DNA of 64,000 nucleotides from Alkalimonas delamerensis (GTDB taxonomy: Bacteria > Pseudomonadota > Gammaproteobacteria > Enterobacterales > Alteromonadaceae). Position 1 is the stretch's first letter. Each line of letters opens with the position of its first letter. The notes under the pieces are model-generated. The model was not told the origin of the DNA. It searched no databases and was given only the letters and a program-made list of their open reading frames with translations. The position numbers and the translations under genes were made by a program. The DNA lies in NCBI RefSeq assembly GCF_030717955.1, contig NZ_JAUZVY010000004.1, forward strand, positions 186,001 to 250,000, written 5' to 3'. Positions 51,812 through 59,597 of the stretch are shown here, piece after piece.

Positions 51812-51996
51812 TTTGTTCTCTGAGCTGTTGGTGATTGGATCGACGTCCCTGAGCCGATATTCAGATTGCCAAGGGATTCACCTTGTCACTTTTGTGCAAG
51901 CCCGGCCCGTACCGGGAAGCCTACGGTGGCATCAGACTCCCGCCTTGAACCCAGGGTTCAAGGGCTACCATCCGACACGGCAGCTTCGGAGAACAT
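51812..51996 (+). ncRNA. ssrS: 6S RNA
   Basis: About 185 bases that fold like 6S RNA, the RNA polymerase-sigma70 regulator. The closing stem is made by ttctctgagctg near 51816 and cagcttcggagaa ending about 51993; the conserved 5' segment ccctgagccgatattcag and the 3' hairpin ccttgaacc...ggttcaaggg around 51942-51964 match E. coli 6S RNA as remembered. A TATACT -10 box at 51803-51808 precedes it. Its position upstream of fau is the standard gammaproteobacterial arrangement. Exact ends are estimates. Confidence 0.92.
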
Positions 51997-52034
51997 AACC
52001 CCAGGTAACCATCACAACTTCAGGGAAGCAACGG

Positions 52035-52622
52035 GTGCAAAGCCGTCACGAACTGCGCCAACTGATCCGCCAGCGTCGCCAACAACTCAGCACCCAGCAA
52101 CAACAGCAGGCCGCAGAGCAACTGGCCGAACGCTTTACTGCCCTCCCCTTTTTAGCCGATTGCCAGCATATTGCACTCTATTTAAGCAACGACGCCGAGC
52201 TCGATACCTGGCCGTTGATCCATGCCCTGTGGCAACTGGGCAAGCAGCTGTACCTGCCATTGCTGCACCCTGTTACCCCTGGCCATCTTATTTTCCAGCA
52301 CTTTCATGCCAATACCCCGATGCGAGCCAATCGTTTTGGCATTCCCGAGCCCGACTGGAGCTGCCCGGATCTCTGCCCGGTGGCACAACTCGATCTGATT
52401 TGCACTCCCTTGGTGGCCTTTGATGCCAGTGGCAATCGTCTGGGCATGGGAGGCGGCTTTTACGACCGCACTCTGGCCAATGCTCCCCTTCGCAGCCGCG
52501 ACGGCCAGCCCAGAGTGATTGGTCTGGCGCATGCTTGTCAGCAGGTGCCGGCAGTCCCCGTCGAGGAATGGGATGTGCCCCTACCGGCCATCTGTACCCC
52601 GACACAAATTTTCCTGCCGTAA
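52035..52622 (+). CDS. fau: 5-formyltetrahydrofolate cyclo-ligase
   Basis: A 195-residue enzyme (YgfA/Fau) that converts 5-formyl-THF to 5,10-methenyl-THF with ATP. The opening RHELRQLIRQRRQQLSTQ, the ATP-binding GMGGGFYDRTL, the LICTPLVAFDASGNRLGMGG loop and the C-terminal VEEWDVPLPAICTPT are typical. The start is GTG at 52035 with aggg about 8 bases upstream. It lies 39 bases after the end of 6S RNA, so it is co-transcribed with it as in E. coli. Folate one-carbon flow links it in function with the glycine cleavage genes nearby. Confidence 0.93.
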   Translation: MQSRHELRQLIRQRRQQLSTQQQQQAAEQLAERFTALPFLADCQHIALYLSNDAELDTWPLIHALWQLGKQLYLPLLHPVTPGHLIFQHFHANTPMRANRFGIPEPDWSCPDLCPVAQLDLICTPLVAFDASGNRLGMGGGFYDRTLANAPLRSRDGQPRVIGLAHACQQVPAVPVEEWDVPLPAICTPTQIFLP

Positions 52623-52661
52623 TTTCCGGTCAAAACTTTCTATAAAATACCGCGGGAACTG

Positions 52662-52690
52662 CTGTTGTCTGACGCGGAGTTGGTTATAAT
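52662..52690 (+). promoter_or_regulatory. rpiA promoter
   Basis: CTGTTG (52662-52667) and a perfect TATAAT (52685-52690) are 17 bases apart, 45 bases upstream of the rpiA ATG. Confidence 0.7.
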
Positions 52691-52734
52691 GACTGCCTAA
52701 TTTATCCATCTGTACGGCTAATCAAGGTTTTCTT

Positions 52735-53388
52735 ATGCTCGATGACATGAAACGCAAAGCAGCCTGGGCGGCGCTTGAGTTTATTCCGCGCCATACGGTG
52801 GTTGGTGTCGGCACAGGTTCGACCGTCAATCACTTTATTGACGCTCTTGCCAGCATCAAAGATGAGATCCAGGGAGCGGTTTCAAGCTCCGAGCAGTCCA
52901 CCGCTAAACTGAAAGCCTTGGGCATTCCGGTGCTGAACCTGAACGACATTGACAGCTTCTCCGTCTACGTGGATGGCGCCGATGAAATTAACCCCGACAA
53001 GCACATGATCAAAGGCGGTGGCGCAGCCCTGACCCGGGAAAAAATCGTCGCTGCAGTGGCGGAAACCTTTATCTGCATTGTCGATGAAAGCAAGCAGGTC
53101 CCGGTGCTGGGTCGTTTCCCCTTGCCGGTAGAAGTGATCCCAATGGCCAGCAGCTACGTGGCTCGTGAGTTGAATAAATTGGGCGGCCGCGCTGTGTTGC
53201 GTGATGGCGTTACCACCGACAACGGCAACGTGATCCTGGATGTGCATGGGCTGGAAATTCATCAGCCGATACAGCTGGAGGCACAAATCAACAATATCGT
53301 TGGTGTGGTCACCAATGGCATTTTTGCCATTCGCGCCGCCGACAAAGTGCTGGTTGGCACGCCCGCTGGCACCACCCTATTAAAATAA
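52735..53388 (+). CDS. rpiA: Ribose-5-phosphate isomerase A
   Basis: A 217-residue enzyme interconverting ribose-5-phosphate and ribulose-5-phosphate in the pentose-phosphate pathway. The phosphate loop VGVGTGSTVNHFIDAL, the VYVDGADEINPDKHMIKGGG catalytic region (with its Asp and Lys) and VVTNGIFAIRAADKVLVGT are as in RpiA. The gene is followed by serA after 54 bases on the same strand, an order common to many gammaproteobacteria. Confidence 0.96.
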   Translation: MLDDMKRKAAWAALEFIPRHTVVGVGTGSTVNHFIDALASIKDEIQGAVSSSEQSTAKLKALGIPVLNLNDIDSFSVYVDGADEINPDKHMIKGGGAALTREKIVAAVAETFICIVDESKQVPVLGRFPLPVEVIPMASSYVARELNKLGGRAVLRDGVTTDNGNVILDVHGLEIHQPIQLEAQINNIVGVVTNGIFAIRAADKVLVGTPAGTTLLK

Positions 53389-53442
53389 CAAGAAAGAACC
53401 AAGTTCTGCGTCCATTGTAGACGATGCAACAAGAGAAGAATC

Positions 53443-54669
53443 ATGGAAAAATTTTCACTGGCGAAAGATAAAATCAAAATTTTACTGCTGGAAGGTCTGC
53501 ACCAAAGTGCGGTTCAGACTTTCAAAAATCAGGGCTACAGCAACATTGAGTACCTGAAAACCTCTTTGCCGGAAGAGGAGCTGATTGAAAAAATCCGCGA
53601 TGTGCATTTTATTGGCATTCGCTCGCGTACCCAATTAACCGCCAAGGTACTGGCTGCCGCTGACAAGCTGGCGGCGATTGGCTGCTTCTGCATTGGCACC
53701 AATCAGGTGGACCTGGCTGCGGCGTTAGAGCGCGGTATTCCGGTATTTAATGCGCCTTTCTCCAACACCCGCTCGGTCGCCGAGTTGGTATTGGGCGAAA
53801 TCATTATGCTGCTGCGCGGCATTCCGGGCCGCAATGCGGCGGCGCATCGTGGTGAGTGGCTCAAAACGGCCAACAATTCCTATGAAGCCCGCGGCAAAAC
53901 TCTGGGTATCATTGGTTATGGCCACATTGGTACCCAGCTGAGCATCATGGCTGAGCATTTAGGCATGCGGGTGCAGTTTTACGACATTGAAGACAAGCTG
54001 GTGCTGGGCAATGCGACTCAGGTGGATTTCTCTACCTTGCTGAAAACCTCCGATGTGATCAGCTTGCATGTGCCGGAAACAGCGCAAACCAAAAACATGA
54101 TTGGCGAAGCCGAACTCGACCTGATGAAGCAAGGCGCCATTTTGATCAATGCTTCTCGTGGCACTGTGGTGGATATTGACGCCCTGGCCGAAGCCTTGAG
54201 CAGCCAGAAACTCAATGGCGCAGCCATCGATGTGTTCCCGGTGGAGCCGAAAAGCAATCAGGAAGAGTTTGTCTCACCACTGCGTGCTTTTGATAATGTG
54301 CTGCTGACCCCACACATTGGCGGTTCAACCCAGGAGGCCCAGGAAAACATTGGCTACGAAGTGGCGGGCAAGCTGGTCAAGTACAGCGACAATGGTTCAA
54401 CCCTGTCTGCGGTTAACTTCCCGGAGGTCTCCTTGCCAGAGCACACCGGTCGCCACCGCTTGCTGCACATCCACAAAAACCAGCCAGGCATGCTGACCAA
54501 GATCAACGAAGCCTTTGCCCGTCACCAAATCAACATTGCCGGTCAGTACCTGCAAACCAGTGCCGATGTCGGTTATGTGGTGATAGACATCGATTCGGCC
54601 GATTACGAATTGGCGCTGGCGGAACTCAAAGCCATTCCTGGCACCTTGCGGGCCCGGGTCCTGCATTGA
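53443..54669 (+). CDS. serA: D-3-phosphoglycerate dehydrogenase
   Basis: A 408-residue NAD-dependent enzyme, the first step of serine synthesis. The nucleotide-binding GIIGYGHIGTQLS, active-site SRGTVVDIDALAEAL, and HIGGSTQEAQENIG are present; the C-terminal ACT domain (HIHKNQPGMLTKINEAFARH) carries the serine feedback site as in E. coli. The start MEKFSLAKDKIKILLLEG follows aagagaag. A clear bidirectional terminator lies just beyond. Serine made here feeds glycine, which the nearby gcv operon breaks down. Confidence 0.96.
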   Translation: MEKFSLAKDKIKILLLEGLHQSAVQTFKNQGYSNIEYLKTSLPEEELIEKIRDVHFIGIRSRTQLTAKVLAAADKLAAIGCFCIGTNQVDLAAALERGIPVFNAPFSNTRSVAELVLGEIIMLLRGIPGRNAAAHRGEWLKTANNSYEARGKTLGIIGYGHIGTQLSIMAEHLGMRVQFYDIEDKLVLGNATQVDFSTLLKTSDVISLHVPETAQTKNMIGEAELDLMKQGAILINASRGTVVDIDALAEALSSQKLNGAAIDVFPVEPKSNQEEFVSPLRAFDNVLLTPHIGGSTQEAQENIGYEVAGKLVKYSDNGSTLSAVNFPEVSLPEHTGRHRLLHIHKNQPGMLTKINEAFARHQINIAGQYLQTSADVGYVVIDIDSADYELALAELKAIPGTLRARVLH

Positions 54670-54696
54670 GAGCTGTGACAAGTGACAAGCTGAAAC

Positions 54697-54726
54697 AATA
54701 AAACCGGCTGCAAAGCCGGTTTTATT
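54697..54726. terminator. Bidirectional terminator between serA and the DUF481 gene
   Basis: Thirteen-base arms aataaaaccggct and agccggttttatt (54697-54709 and 54714-54726) with a four-base loop, and A/T runs on both flanks. It would end transcripts from serA and from the convergent DUF481 gene. Confidence 0.9.
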
Positions 54727-54743
54727 GTTTAGAAGCCGAAAGA

Positions 54744-55535
54744 TTAGAAAGAATAGACCACCGACGCAGAGGTTTCGGTATCGGTTTTAAAACGCCCGGC
54801 ATCCGGCTTGGAGTCGTATTTCACCACAAAGTTAAAACGCATCGACAAGCGGCCATTGAGCTGGGCGGTTAAGCTGCTGCGACTGAGCACACTGGAGCTT
54901 TCGCCATCCAGCGACAACACCGTCTCCAAGGCCTGACGAAAACGGGTGCCTTGATACACTTTGTACTCCAGATTTGCCGCAGCAAACCAAATCAGGCCAC
55001 CTTCACTGTCGCCATTTTGCCGCTTTTGATACCCCACACCCGGGCCAGTTTCCAAATCCAGGTAACTTGGGCTGCGCTCAAACACCCGGTTGGCATAACC
55101 AAGCGCCACAGAGGCTTGTTCACGAAAAGCACCAAAGCGGTCATTCAGATAAGCGGCACGGCCAAAGCCACTCTGGTTGCTGGCAGCAAATTTGTAGTTG
55201 CTCTGACCGGTCAGGCCAATGCGCTGGCCGGAGGTAATGCGATCATAGCCGTCGTTGTCGGCATTGCGGACTTTGCTGGTACGGGTTAATCCTTGCACCT
55301 GATAGCGGTTTCGAAAGTAGGGGATCTCGTGCACCAGTTCAGAGTTCAAACGCACTGAGGTTGCTTTGGTATTGCCGCTGCTGTACAGCAGGCCCAACTC
55401 GACATCCCCACCTAAGCTGGGTTCGGTCAAATGCTGCGATGAAAAAGGACTTTGCTCTGCCAACAAGGCAGCCGATGCCATCAGCCCAACAACACCGCAG
55501 AACAAAATAATGACTTTTGAACGCACTGCAACCAC
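54744..55535 (-). CDS. DUF481 outer-membrane protein
   Basis: A 263-residue exported beta-barrel-like protein of the DUF481 family (E. coli YdiY relatives). A signal-like stretch (IILFCGVVGLMASAALLAEQ) precedes the mature GGDVELGLLYSSGNTKATS, the family's hallmark opening with GN(T/S), and strands such as RYQVQGLTRTSKV follow. The last residues VVYSF end in Phe, which suits outer-membrane insertion. Function is not known. The start could also be an internal Val/Ile codon nearer the hydrophobic core. Confidence 0.85.
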   Translation of the reverse strand: MVAVRSKVIILFCGVVGLMASAALLAEQSPFSSQHLTEPSLGGDVELGLLYSSGNTKATSVRLNSELVHEIPYFRNRYQVQGLTRTSKVRNADNDGYDRITSGQRIGLTGQSNYKFAASNQSGFGRAAYLNDRFGAFREQASVALGYANRVFERSPSYLDLETGPGVGYQKRQNGDSEGGLIWFAAANLEYKVYQGTRFRQALETVLSLDGESSSVLSRSSLTAQLNGRLSMRFNFVVKYDSKPDAGRFKTDTETSASVVYSF

Positions 55536-55661
55536 TTAAAATTTTTCCTGAACTGTAAAAAGCAATTATTGTAAAGCTTTTCAGACAGCAGTCCAATACA
55601 AGGGTTCACTAAAACACCAACAAAGGGATGAGTGGCGCAATTTACCGGATGGGCACCGCTT

Positions 55662-55766
55662 AGGCCCCTGCAACGGGGGCCTGCTAACCGGCCTTGGGAT
55701 ACTTTGTTTGTATCCCTAAACAGTATTCCTGCGCTGAATTCGTGCCCGCCTTTTGAGACGGGCACG
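55662..55766 (-). terminator. Stacked hairpins downstream of gltX
   Basis: Three consecutive hairpins lie after the gltX stop (55769): cgtgcccg/cgggcacg (55741-55748 and 55759-55766), gggatac/gtatccc (55696-55702 and 55710-55716) and aggcccc/ggggcct (55662-55668 and 55676-55682). No strong T-run follows any of them, so they may protect or process the 3' end. Confidence 0.55.
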
Positions 55767-55768
55767 AC

Positions 55769-57178
55769 TTAGTCGGCAGCTCGGTTGGCAATAAAATCAA
55801 GCGCCAGGCTCAAACGCGCCAGGGTGCGCTCACGACCCACCAGTTTTAGGGTAACATCCAGCGACGGGGAGTTGCCGGCACCACTGACAGCAACCCGCAA
55901 CGGCATGCCGACTTTCCCCATGCCAAGGCCTAACTCTTCTGCCGTGCTGTGAATGGCCTGCTGAATCGCCTCGACTGTCCAATCGCTTAAAGTAGTGAGC
56001 TTTTGCTGCACCAAAGCCAGCGGCTCAGCCGCAACCGGACGCAAGTGCTTTTTCGCTGCGGCTTCGTCAAAGGCATCGAAGTCCTCGTAGAAGTAACGGC
56101 TGACCTGCACCAACTCCTTCAGAGTTTTCACCCGATCGGCCTGCACCTGAATCACTTCGGTAATAGCCGGGCCCTTGCTGGTATCCAGCTGCTGATCGTT
56201 CAGATGCCAGGCCAGCTCTTCAGCAACCCGCTCGGCAGGTAGGGTTTTGATGTAATGCTGGTTCAGCCAAATGAGTTTTTCAGTGTTAAAGGCTGAAGGC
56301 GCCCGGTTGCAGTTCTTCAGATCAAAAAGCTCAATCAATTCGGTTTTGCTGAAAATCTCCTGATCGCCATGCGACCAACCCAGCCGGACCAGGTAGTTGA
56401 GCAGCGCTTCTGGCAAAAAGCCGTTATCGCGGTATTGCATCACCCCAACAGCACCATGACGCTTGGACAGGCGCTTGCCATCATCACCCAGGATCATCGG
56501 TACATGAGCGTAATGTGGGATCTGAGCGCCAAGGGCTGCCAGGATGTTCATCTGACGCGGCGTATTGTTGACGTGATCATCGCCACGGATCACGTGGGTA
56601 ATGCCCATCTTCCAATCATCCACCACCACCGTCAGGTTGTAGGTGGGTGAGCCATCAGTTCGGGCAATGATCAAGTCGTCCAACTCTTTGTTGGCAATCT
56701 CGATACGACCCTTGATTAGATCGTCGATCACCACAGTGCCTTCCTGCGGGTTTTTAAACCGAATAACGAACGGCTTGTCGGTTGGATGATCGGTTCTGTC
56801 GCGCCACAAGCCGTTGTAACGGGGCTTTTCGCCCGCCGCCATTTGCGCCTCACGCATCTGGTCCAGCTCTTCGATGGTGCAAAAACATTTGTAGGCTTTG
56901 CCGGCATCCAGCAGTTGCTGAATCACCTCTTTGTACAAGTCGAAGCGCTTGGTTTGGTAGTAAGGACCTTCGTCCCAGTCCAGTCCCAACCAATCCATGC
57001 CTTGCAAAATGGCATCGACCGAGGCTTGGGTCGAACGTTCCAGATCGGTATCTTCGATCCGCAGGATAAATTTGCCACCCATTTTCTTGCTGTATAACCA
57101 GCTGTACAAGGCTGTACGAGCCCCTCCAACATGCAAATAACCAGTGGGGCTTGGCGCAAAACGGGTCACAATCGACAT
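55769..57178 (-). CDS. gltX: Glutamyl-tRNA synthetase
   Basis: A 469-residue class I aminoacyl-tRNA synthetase charging tRNA-Glu. The ATP-binding motif in APSPTGYLHVGGARTALYSW (HIGH-like) and the GKRLSKRHGA loop (KMSKS-like) are conserved, with the catalytic VRGDDHVNNTPRQMN and KWS-free end RERTLARLSLALDFI. The protein is the target of HipA kinases in E. coli; the KRLSKR loop Ser is there. The gene is divergent from two tRNA-Val genes, an arrangement also seen in E. coli. Confidence 0.97.
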   Translation of the reverse strand: MSIVTRFAPSPTGYLHVGGARTALYSWLYSKKMGGKFILRIEDTDLERSTQASVDAILQGMDWLGLDWDEGPYYQTKRFDLYKEVIQQLLDAGKAYKCFCTIEELDQMREAQMAAGEKPRYNGLWRDRTDHPTDKPFVIRFKNPQEGTVVIDDLIKGRIEIANKELDDLIIARTDGSPTYNLTVVVDDWKMGITHVIRGDDHVNNTPRQMNILAALGAQIPHYAHVPMILGDDGKRLSKRHGAVGVMQYRDNGFLPEALLNYLVRLGWSHGDQEIFSKTELIELFDLKNCNRAPSAFNTEKLIWLNQHYIKTLPAERVAEELAWHLNDQQLDTSKGPAITEVIQVQADRVKTLKELVQVSRYFYEDFDAFDEAAAKKHLRPVAAEPLALVQQKLTTLSDWTVEAIQQAIHSTAEELGLGMGKVGMPLRVAVSGAGNSPSLDVTLKLVGRERTLARLSLALDFIANRAAD

Positions 57179-57321
57179 AGGGCATTCCTGTAGCAGTATT
57201 CAAGTGGCGCTATTGTAGCAAGTTTTCACTGGACTGTTGTGGCCTTTGCAGAGGAAACTGCATTGAATGACAACAAAATGACGCTTTTTGCAGCAACCGA
57301 ATCGCATTTCTAAATTTCCTG

Positions 57322-57349
57322 TTGACAGCCTAACGCTGAACTCTATAAT
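57322..57349 (+). promoter_or_regulatory. tRNA-Val promoter
   Basis: TTGACA (57322-57327) and TATAAT (57344-57349) are separated by 16 bases and followed by a GC-rich discriminator ggcgcc, as in stringently controlled stable-RNA promoters. It lies 17 bases upstream of the first tRNA. Confidence 0.9.
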
Positions 57350-57366
57350 GGCGCCATTGATGCAGC

Positions 57367-57442
57367 GGATGATTAGCTCAGCTGGGAGAGCACCGCCCTT
57401 ACAAGGCGGGGGTCACTGGTTCGAACCCAGTATCATCCACCA
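57367..57442 (+). tRNA. tRNA-Val (anticodon UAC), copy 1
   Basis: A complete 76-base cloverleaf: acceptor ggatgat/atcatcc with encoded CCA, D-arm gctcagctgggagagc, anticodon arm ccgcccttacaaggcgg with anticodon TAC, and T-arm ctggttcgaacccag. Same type as the valUXY genes beside gltX in E. coli. Confidence 0.97.
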
Positions 57443-57472
57443 TCATCAATGCTTCAGTTATTCTCTCAGAGT

Positions 57473-57548
57473 GGATGATTAGCTCAGCTGGGAGAGCACC
57501 GCCCTTACAAGGCGGGGGTCACTGGTTCGAACCCAGTATCATCCACCA
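57473..57548 (+). tRNA. tRNA-Val (anticodon UAC), copy 2
   Basis: A 76-base copy identical to the first, starting 106 bases after it and separated by a 30-base spacer. It is followed by two degenerate copies at 57578-57661 and 57691-57774. Confidence 0.97.
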
Positions 57549-57577
57549 CTCTCAATTGCTTCTATTATTCTCAAACT

Positions 57578-57661
57578 CAATCATTAGCTAAGCCGAGAGA
57601 GCACCGCCCGCTCCCTGTGACAATACGGTTGCCTCTGGTTCGAACCCAGTATCATCCACCA
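57578..57661 (+). pseudogene. Degenerate tRNA-Val copy 1
   Basis: An 84-base relic. The last 25 bases (T-arm, 3' acceptor strand and CCA) are identical to the real tRNA-Val, and the 5' part keeps most of the D-arm region. The 5' acceptor is changed to caatcat and no longer pairs with atcatcc, and the anticodon arm is replaced by a 27-base unrelated segment with no TAC loop. It cannot be a working tRNA. Confidence 0.85.
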
Positions 57662-57690
57662 CTCTCAATTGCTTCTATTATTCTCAAACT

Positions 57691-57774
57691 CAATCATTAG
57701 CCAATCCGAGAGAGCACCGCCCGCTCCCTGTGACAATACGGTTGCCTCTGGTTCGAACCCAGTATCATCCACCA
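57691..57774 (+). pseudogene. Degenerate tRNA-Val copy 2
   Basis: Copy of the preceding pseudo-tRNA, 113 bases downstream, with the same lost acceptor strand and replaced anticodon arm, and the intact T-arm and CCA end. It differs from the first only in the D-arm region. Confidence 0.85.
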
Positions 57775-57944
57775 CTTTCATTACCCCAATTATTTCACAG
57801 TAAATCATTTATCGTTTTATCTTCTTCACTTTTCTTGTTTCATTTAATTTCCCATTAAGCAGCTATTTTTATTCAAAACTTAGCCGTTATCTTGCTATAG
57901 TTGTGACATGACTAGGCTTTTCTTGTCCGGGTTTTAATCACTTC

Positions 57945-59597
57945 ATGGATGCCAGCATTTCGCCCGATGTACAGATCCTGATTATCGACGAGCAGTCGCT
58001 CGCACAAAGCTACCTGAAATTCGCGCTGGAAAAGCTGGGCTACCAGCAAATCGATATGGCCGATCGGGCTCAGGATGCCATACAGCTGTGCAAAACCCGT
58101 CAGTACGATTTGATTATTTGCGCCCATAATCTGCAAAAAGGCAAAGATGGCTTTCAGCTGTACGAAGAGCTTAAAGCCCGGGGCCTGCAAAAACTTAGCA
58201 CTGGCTTTATCTTTATCAGTGCCGATACCGATCCCTCCCTGGTGTACAGCGTGATTGAATTGCAACCGGATGAGTTTCTGGCCAAGCCCTTTGTGATGGG
58301 TGATCTGGAAGTCCGGATCGAGCGAGTATTAAAGCGCAAACAACGTCTTAAGCCCATTTACCAACTGTTGGATCATGGCCAGCCAGAGCGTGCCCTGGAG
58401 CTGGTGAATACCGAGCTTGCCAAGTCCTCCAGCACTGCTTTTTATCCTCTGCTGTTAAAGCTCAAAGGCGACTTGCTGCTGCAACTGCAACAGTACAATG
58501 AAGCCGAGCAGTTTTTTAACAGCATGCTGGATTTACAGCCTTTTCCCTGGGCACGAATTGGGCTGGCCCGTACCCTGCTCTGGCTGCAAAAAGAGGATCA
58601 GGCACTGGCCATGTTGCAGCAATTGACCCGACGGCCAGAAACCCGGCTGGAAGCTCTGGACTGCATGGCCGAGCTCGATTTTCGGCAACAGCAGTACGAT
58701 GAAGCGCAGCAGCATTTGCAGCAAGCAGCCGCACTGGCACCCCGCAACTTGCTACGCCAGCAAAAACTGTTGCAGTTGTGCCGCATCAATCATGATTACG
58801 AGACCCAGTATCAGGCAGCCAAAAGCATGGTGAAGTTTTCCCGCCACTCCATGCATGAACAGCCCGATCTCTATCTGAATATGGCCCGGGCCGGCATTGA
58901 CTTTGCGTTGACACTGGAGCAAGACGACGAACAGAGCTTGCGATTAAGCCGACAAATCAATCAATGCTTAAGCTCGATCCGTCAGCAGTTCAATGAAAAC
59001 CGCAAAGAGTTTCAGCAAGAAGTGATTCAGGCCCGCTTGTTGTATCTCAAAGACAACAAAGACAAGGCACAACAATTGCTGAAAGATTTGCAGGAAAAAG
59101 TACCGGACAACGACTCCATTGAAGATGCACTGGACCGCGCCAAAGCTTTGCATGAAGTGGGTTTAAGCGATGCTGCCAACAAACTGTTCCGCCAGATCAG
59201 TCAGCGTTGTCAGCGAGAAGGGTCCGATCCGGTTTTCAGTGCCTACTTAAAACAAGAACAACAAGAACGGGCCAGCATGCCATACGGTGCCCGCGAGCTG
59301 AACAACAATGCGGTGCATCTTTACCAGCATGGCAATTGGCAGGAGGCCTTCAAAGCTTTTGAGCTGGCCCTGCGCGTGATGCCTAAAAGTGCTGCCATTG
59401 CGCTCAACCTGCTGCAAACCATTTTATCGGCGCCACGCCGCACCGCCATCAATGAAAGCCAGCAGGAAACATTGATCCTGCGCTGTCTGGACATTATTGA
59501 GCGCGGTAAACTGAATCCGGATCAAGTCAAACGCTATCAAAAGCTGAAAGAAAAACATCCGGAGCGTTTTGGCGATCCCAGCGTCATCAGTCATTGA
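57945..59597 (+). CDS. Pseudo-receiver domain plus TPR protein
   Basis: A 550-residue soluble protein. Residues 9-130 form a CheY-like receiver: acidic pair at D15-E16, Ser at S92 and the conserved Lys at K114 are in place, but the phospho-acceptor position holds Ala (A60, in DLIICAHNL), so normal Asp phosphorylation is impossible. From about residue 135 onward there are tetratricopeptide-like helical repeats (for example YNEAEQFFNSMLDLQPFPWA, RIGLARTLLWLQKEDQALAML and the NWQEAFKAFELALRVMPKSA near the end). It probably works as a scaffold or adaptor. It converges with the next gene and overlaps it by 7 bases. Confidence 0.85.
   Translation: MDASISPDVQILIIDEQSLAQSYLKFALEKLGYQQIDMADRAQDAIQLCKTRQYDLIICAHNLQKGKDGFQLYEELKARGLQKLSTGFIFISADTDPSLVYSVIELQPDEFLAKPFVMGDLEVRIERVLKRKQRLKPIYQLLDHGQPERALELVNTELAKSSSTAFYPLLLKLKGDLLLQLQQYNEAEQFFNSMLDLQPFPWARIGLARTLLWLQKEDQALAMLQQLTRRPETRLEALDCMAELDFRQQQYDEAQQHLQQAAALAPRNLLRQQKLLQLCRINHDYETQYQAAKSMVKFSRHSMHEQPDLYLNMARAGIDFALTLEQDDEQSLRLSRQINQCLSSIRQQFNENRKEFQQEVIQARLLYLKDNKDKAQQLLKDLQEKVPDNDSIEDALDRAKALHEVGLSDAANKLFRQISQRCQREGSDPVFSAYLKQEQQERASMPYGARELNNNAVHLYQHGNWQEAFKAFELALRVMPKSAAIALNLLQTILSAPRRTAINESQQETLILRCLDIIERGKLNPDQVKRYQKLKEKHPERFGDPSVISH

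Larger units (their letters stand above)
57549..57774 (+). repeat. Two tandem 113-bp units, each spacer plus pseudo-tRNA-Val
   Basis: Units 57549-57661 and 57662-57774 have the same length and differ at only two or three bases (gctaagcc versus gccaatcc). Each contains a spacer like that between the real tRNAs and a broken tRNA-Val copy. The arrangement looks like recent exact duplication of an already degenerate unit. Confidence 0.9.

Noticed and set aside
51813..52423. Open frames across the 6S RNA and fau start
   Set aside because: The region folds as 6S RNA and the frames carry Pro/Arg-rich random-looking sequence; the real gene here is fau in another frame.
57578..57774. Reading the two degenerate copies as additional functional tRNA genes
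   Set aside because: The 5' acceptor strand cannot pair with the 3' strand and there is no recognisable anticodon arm.
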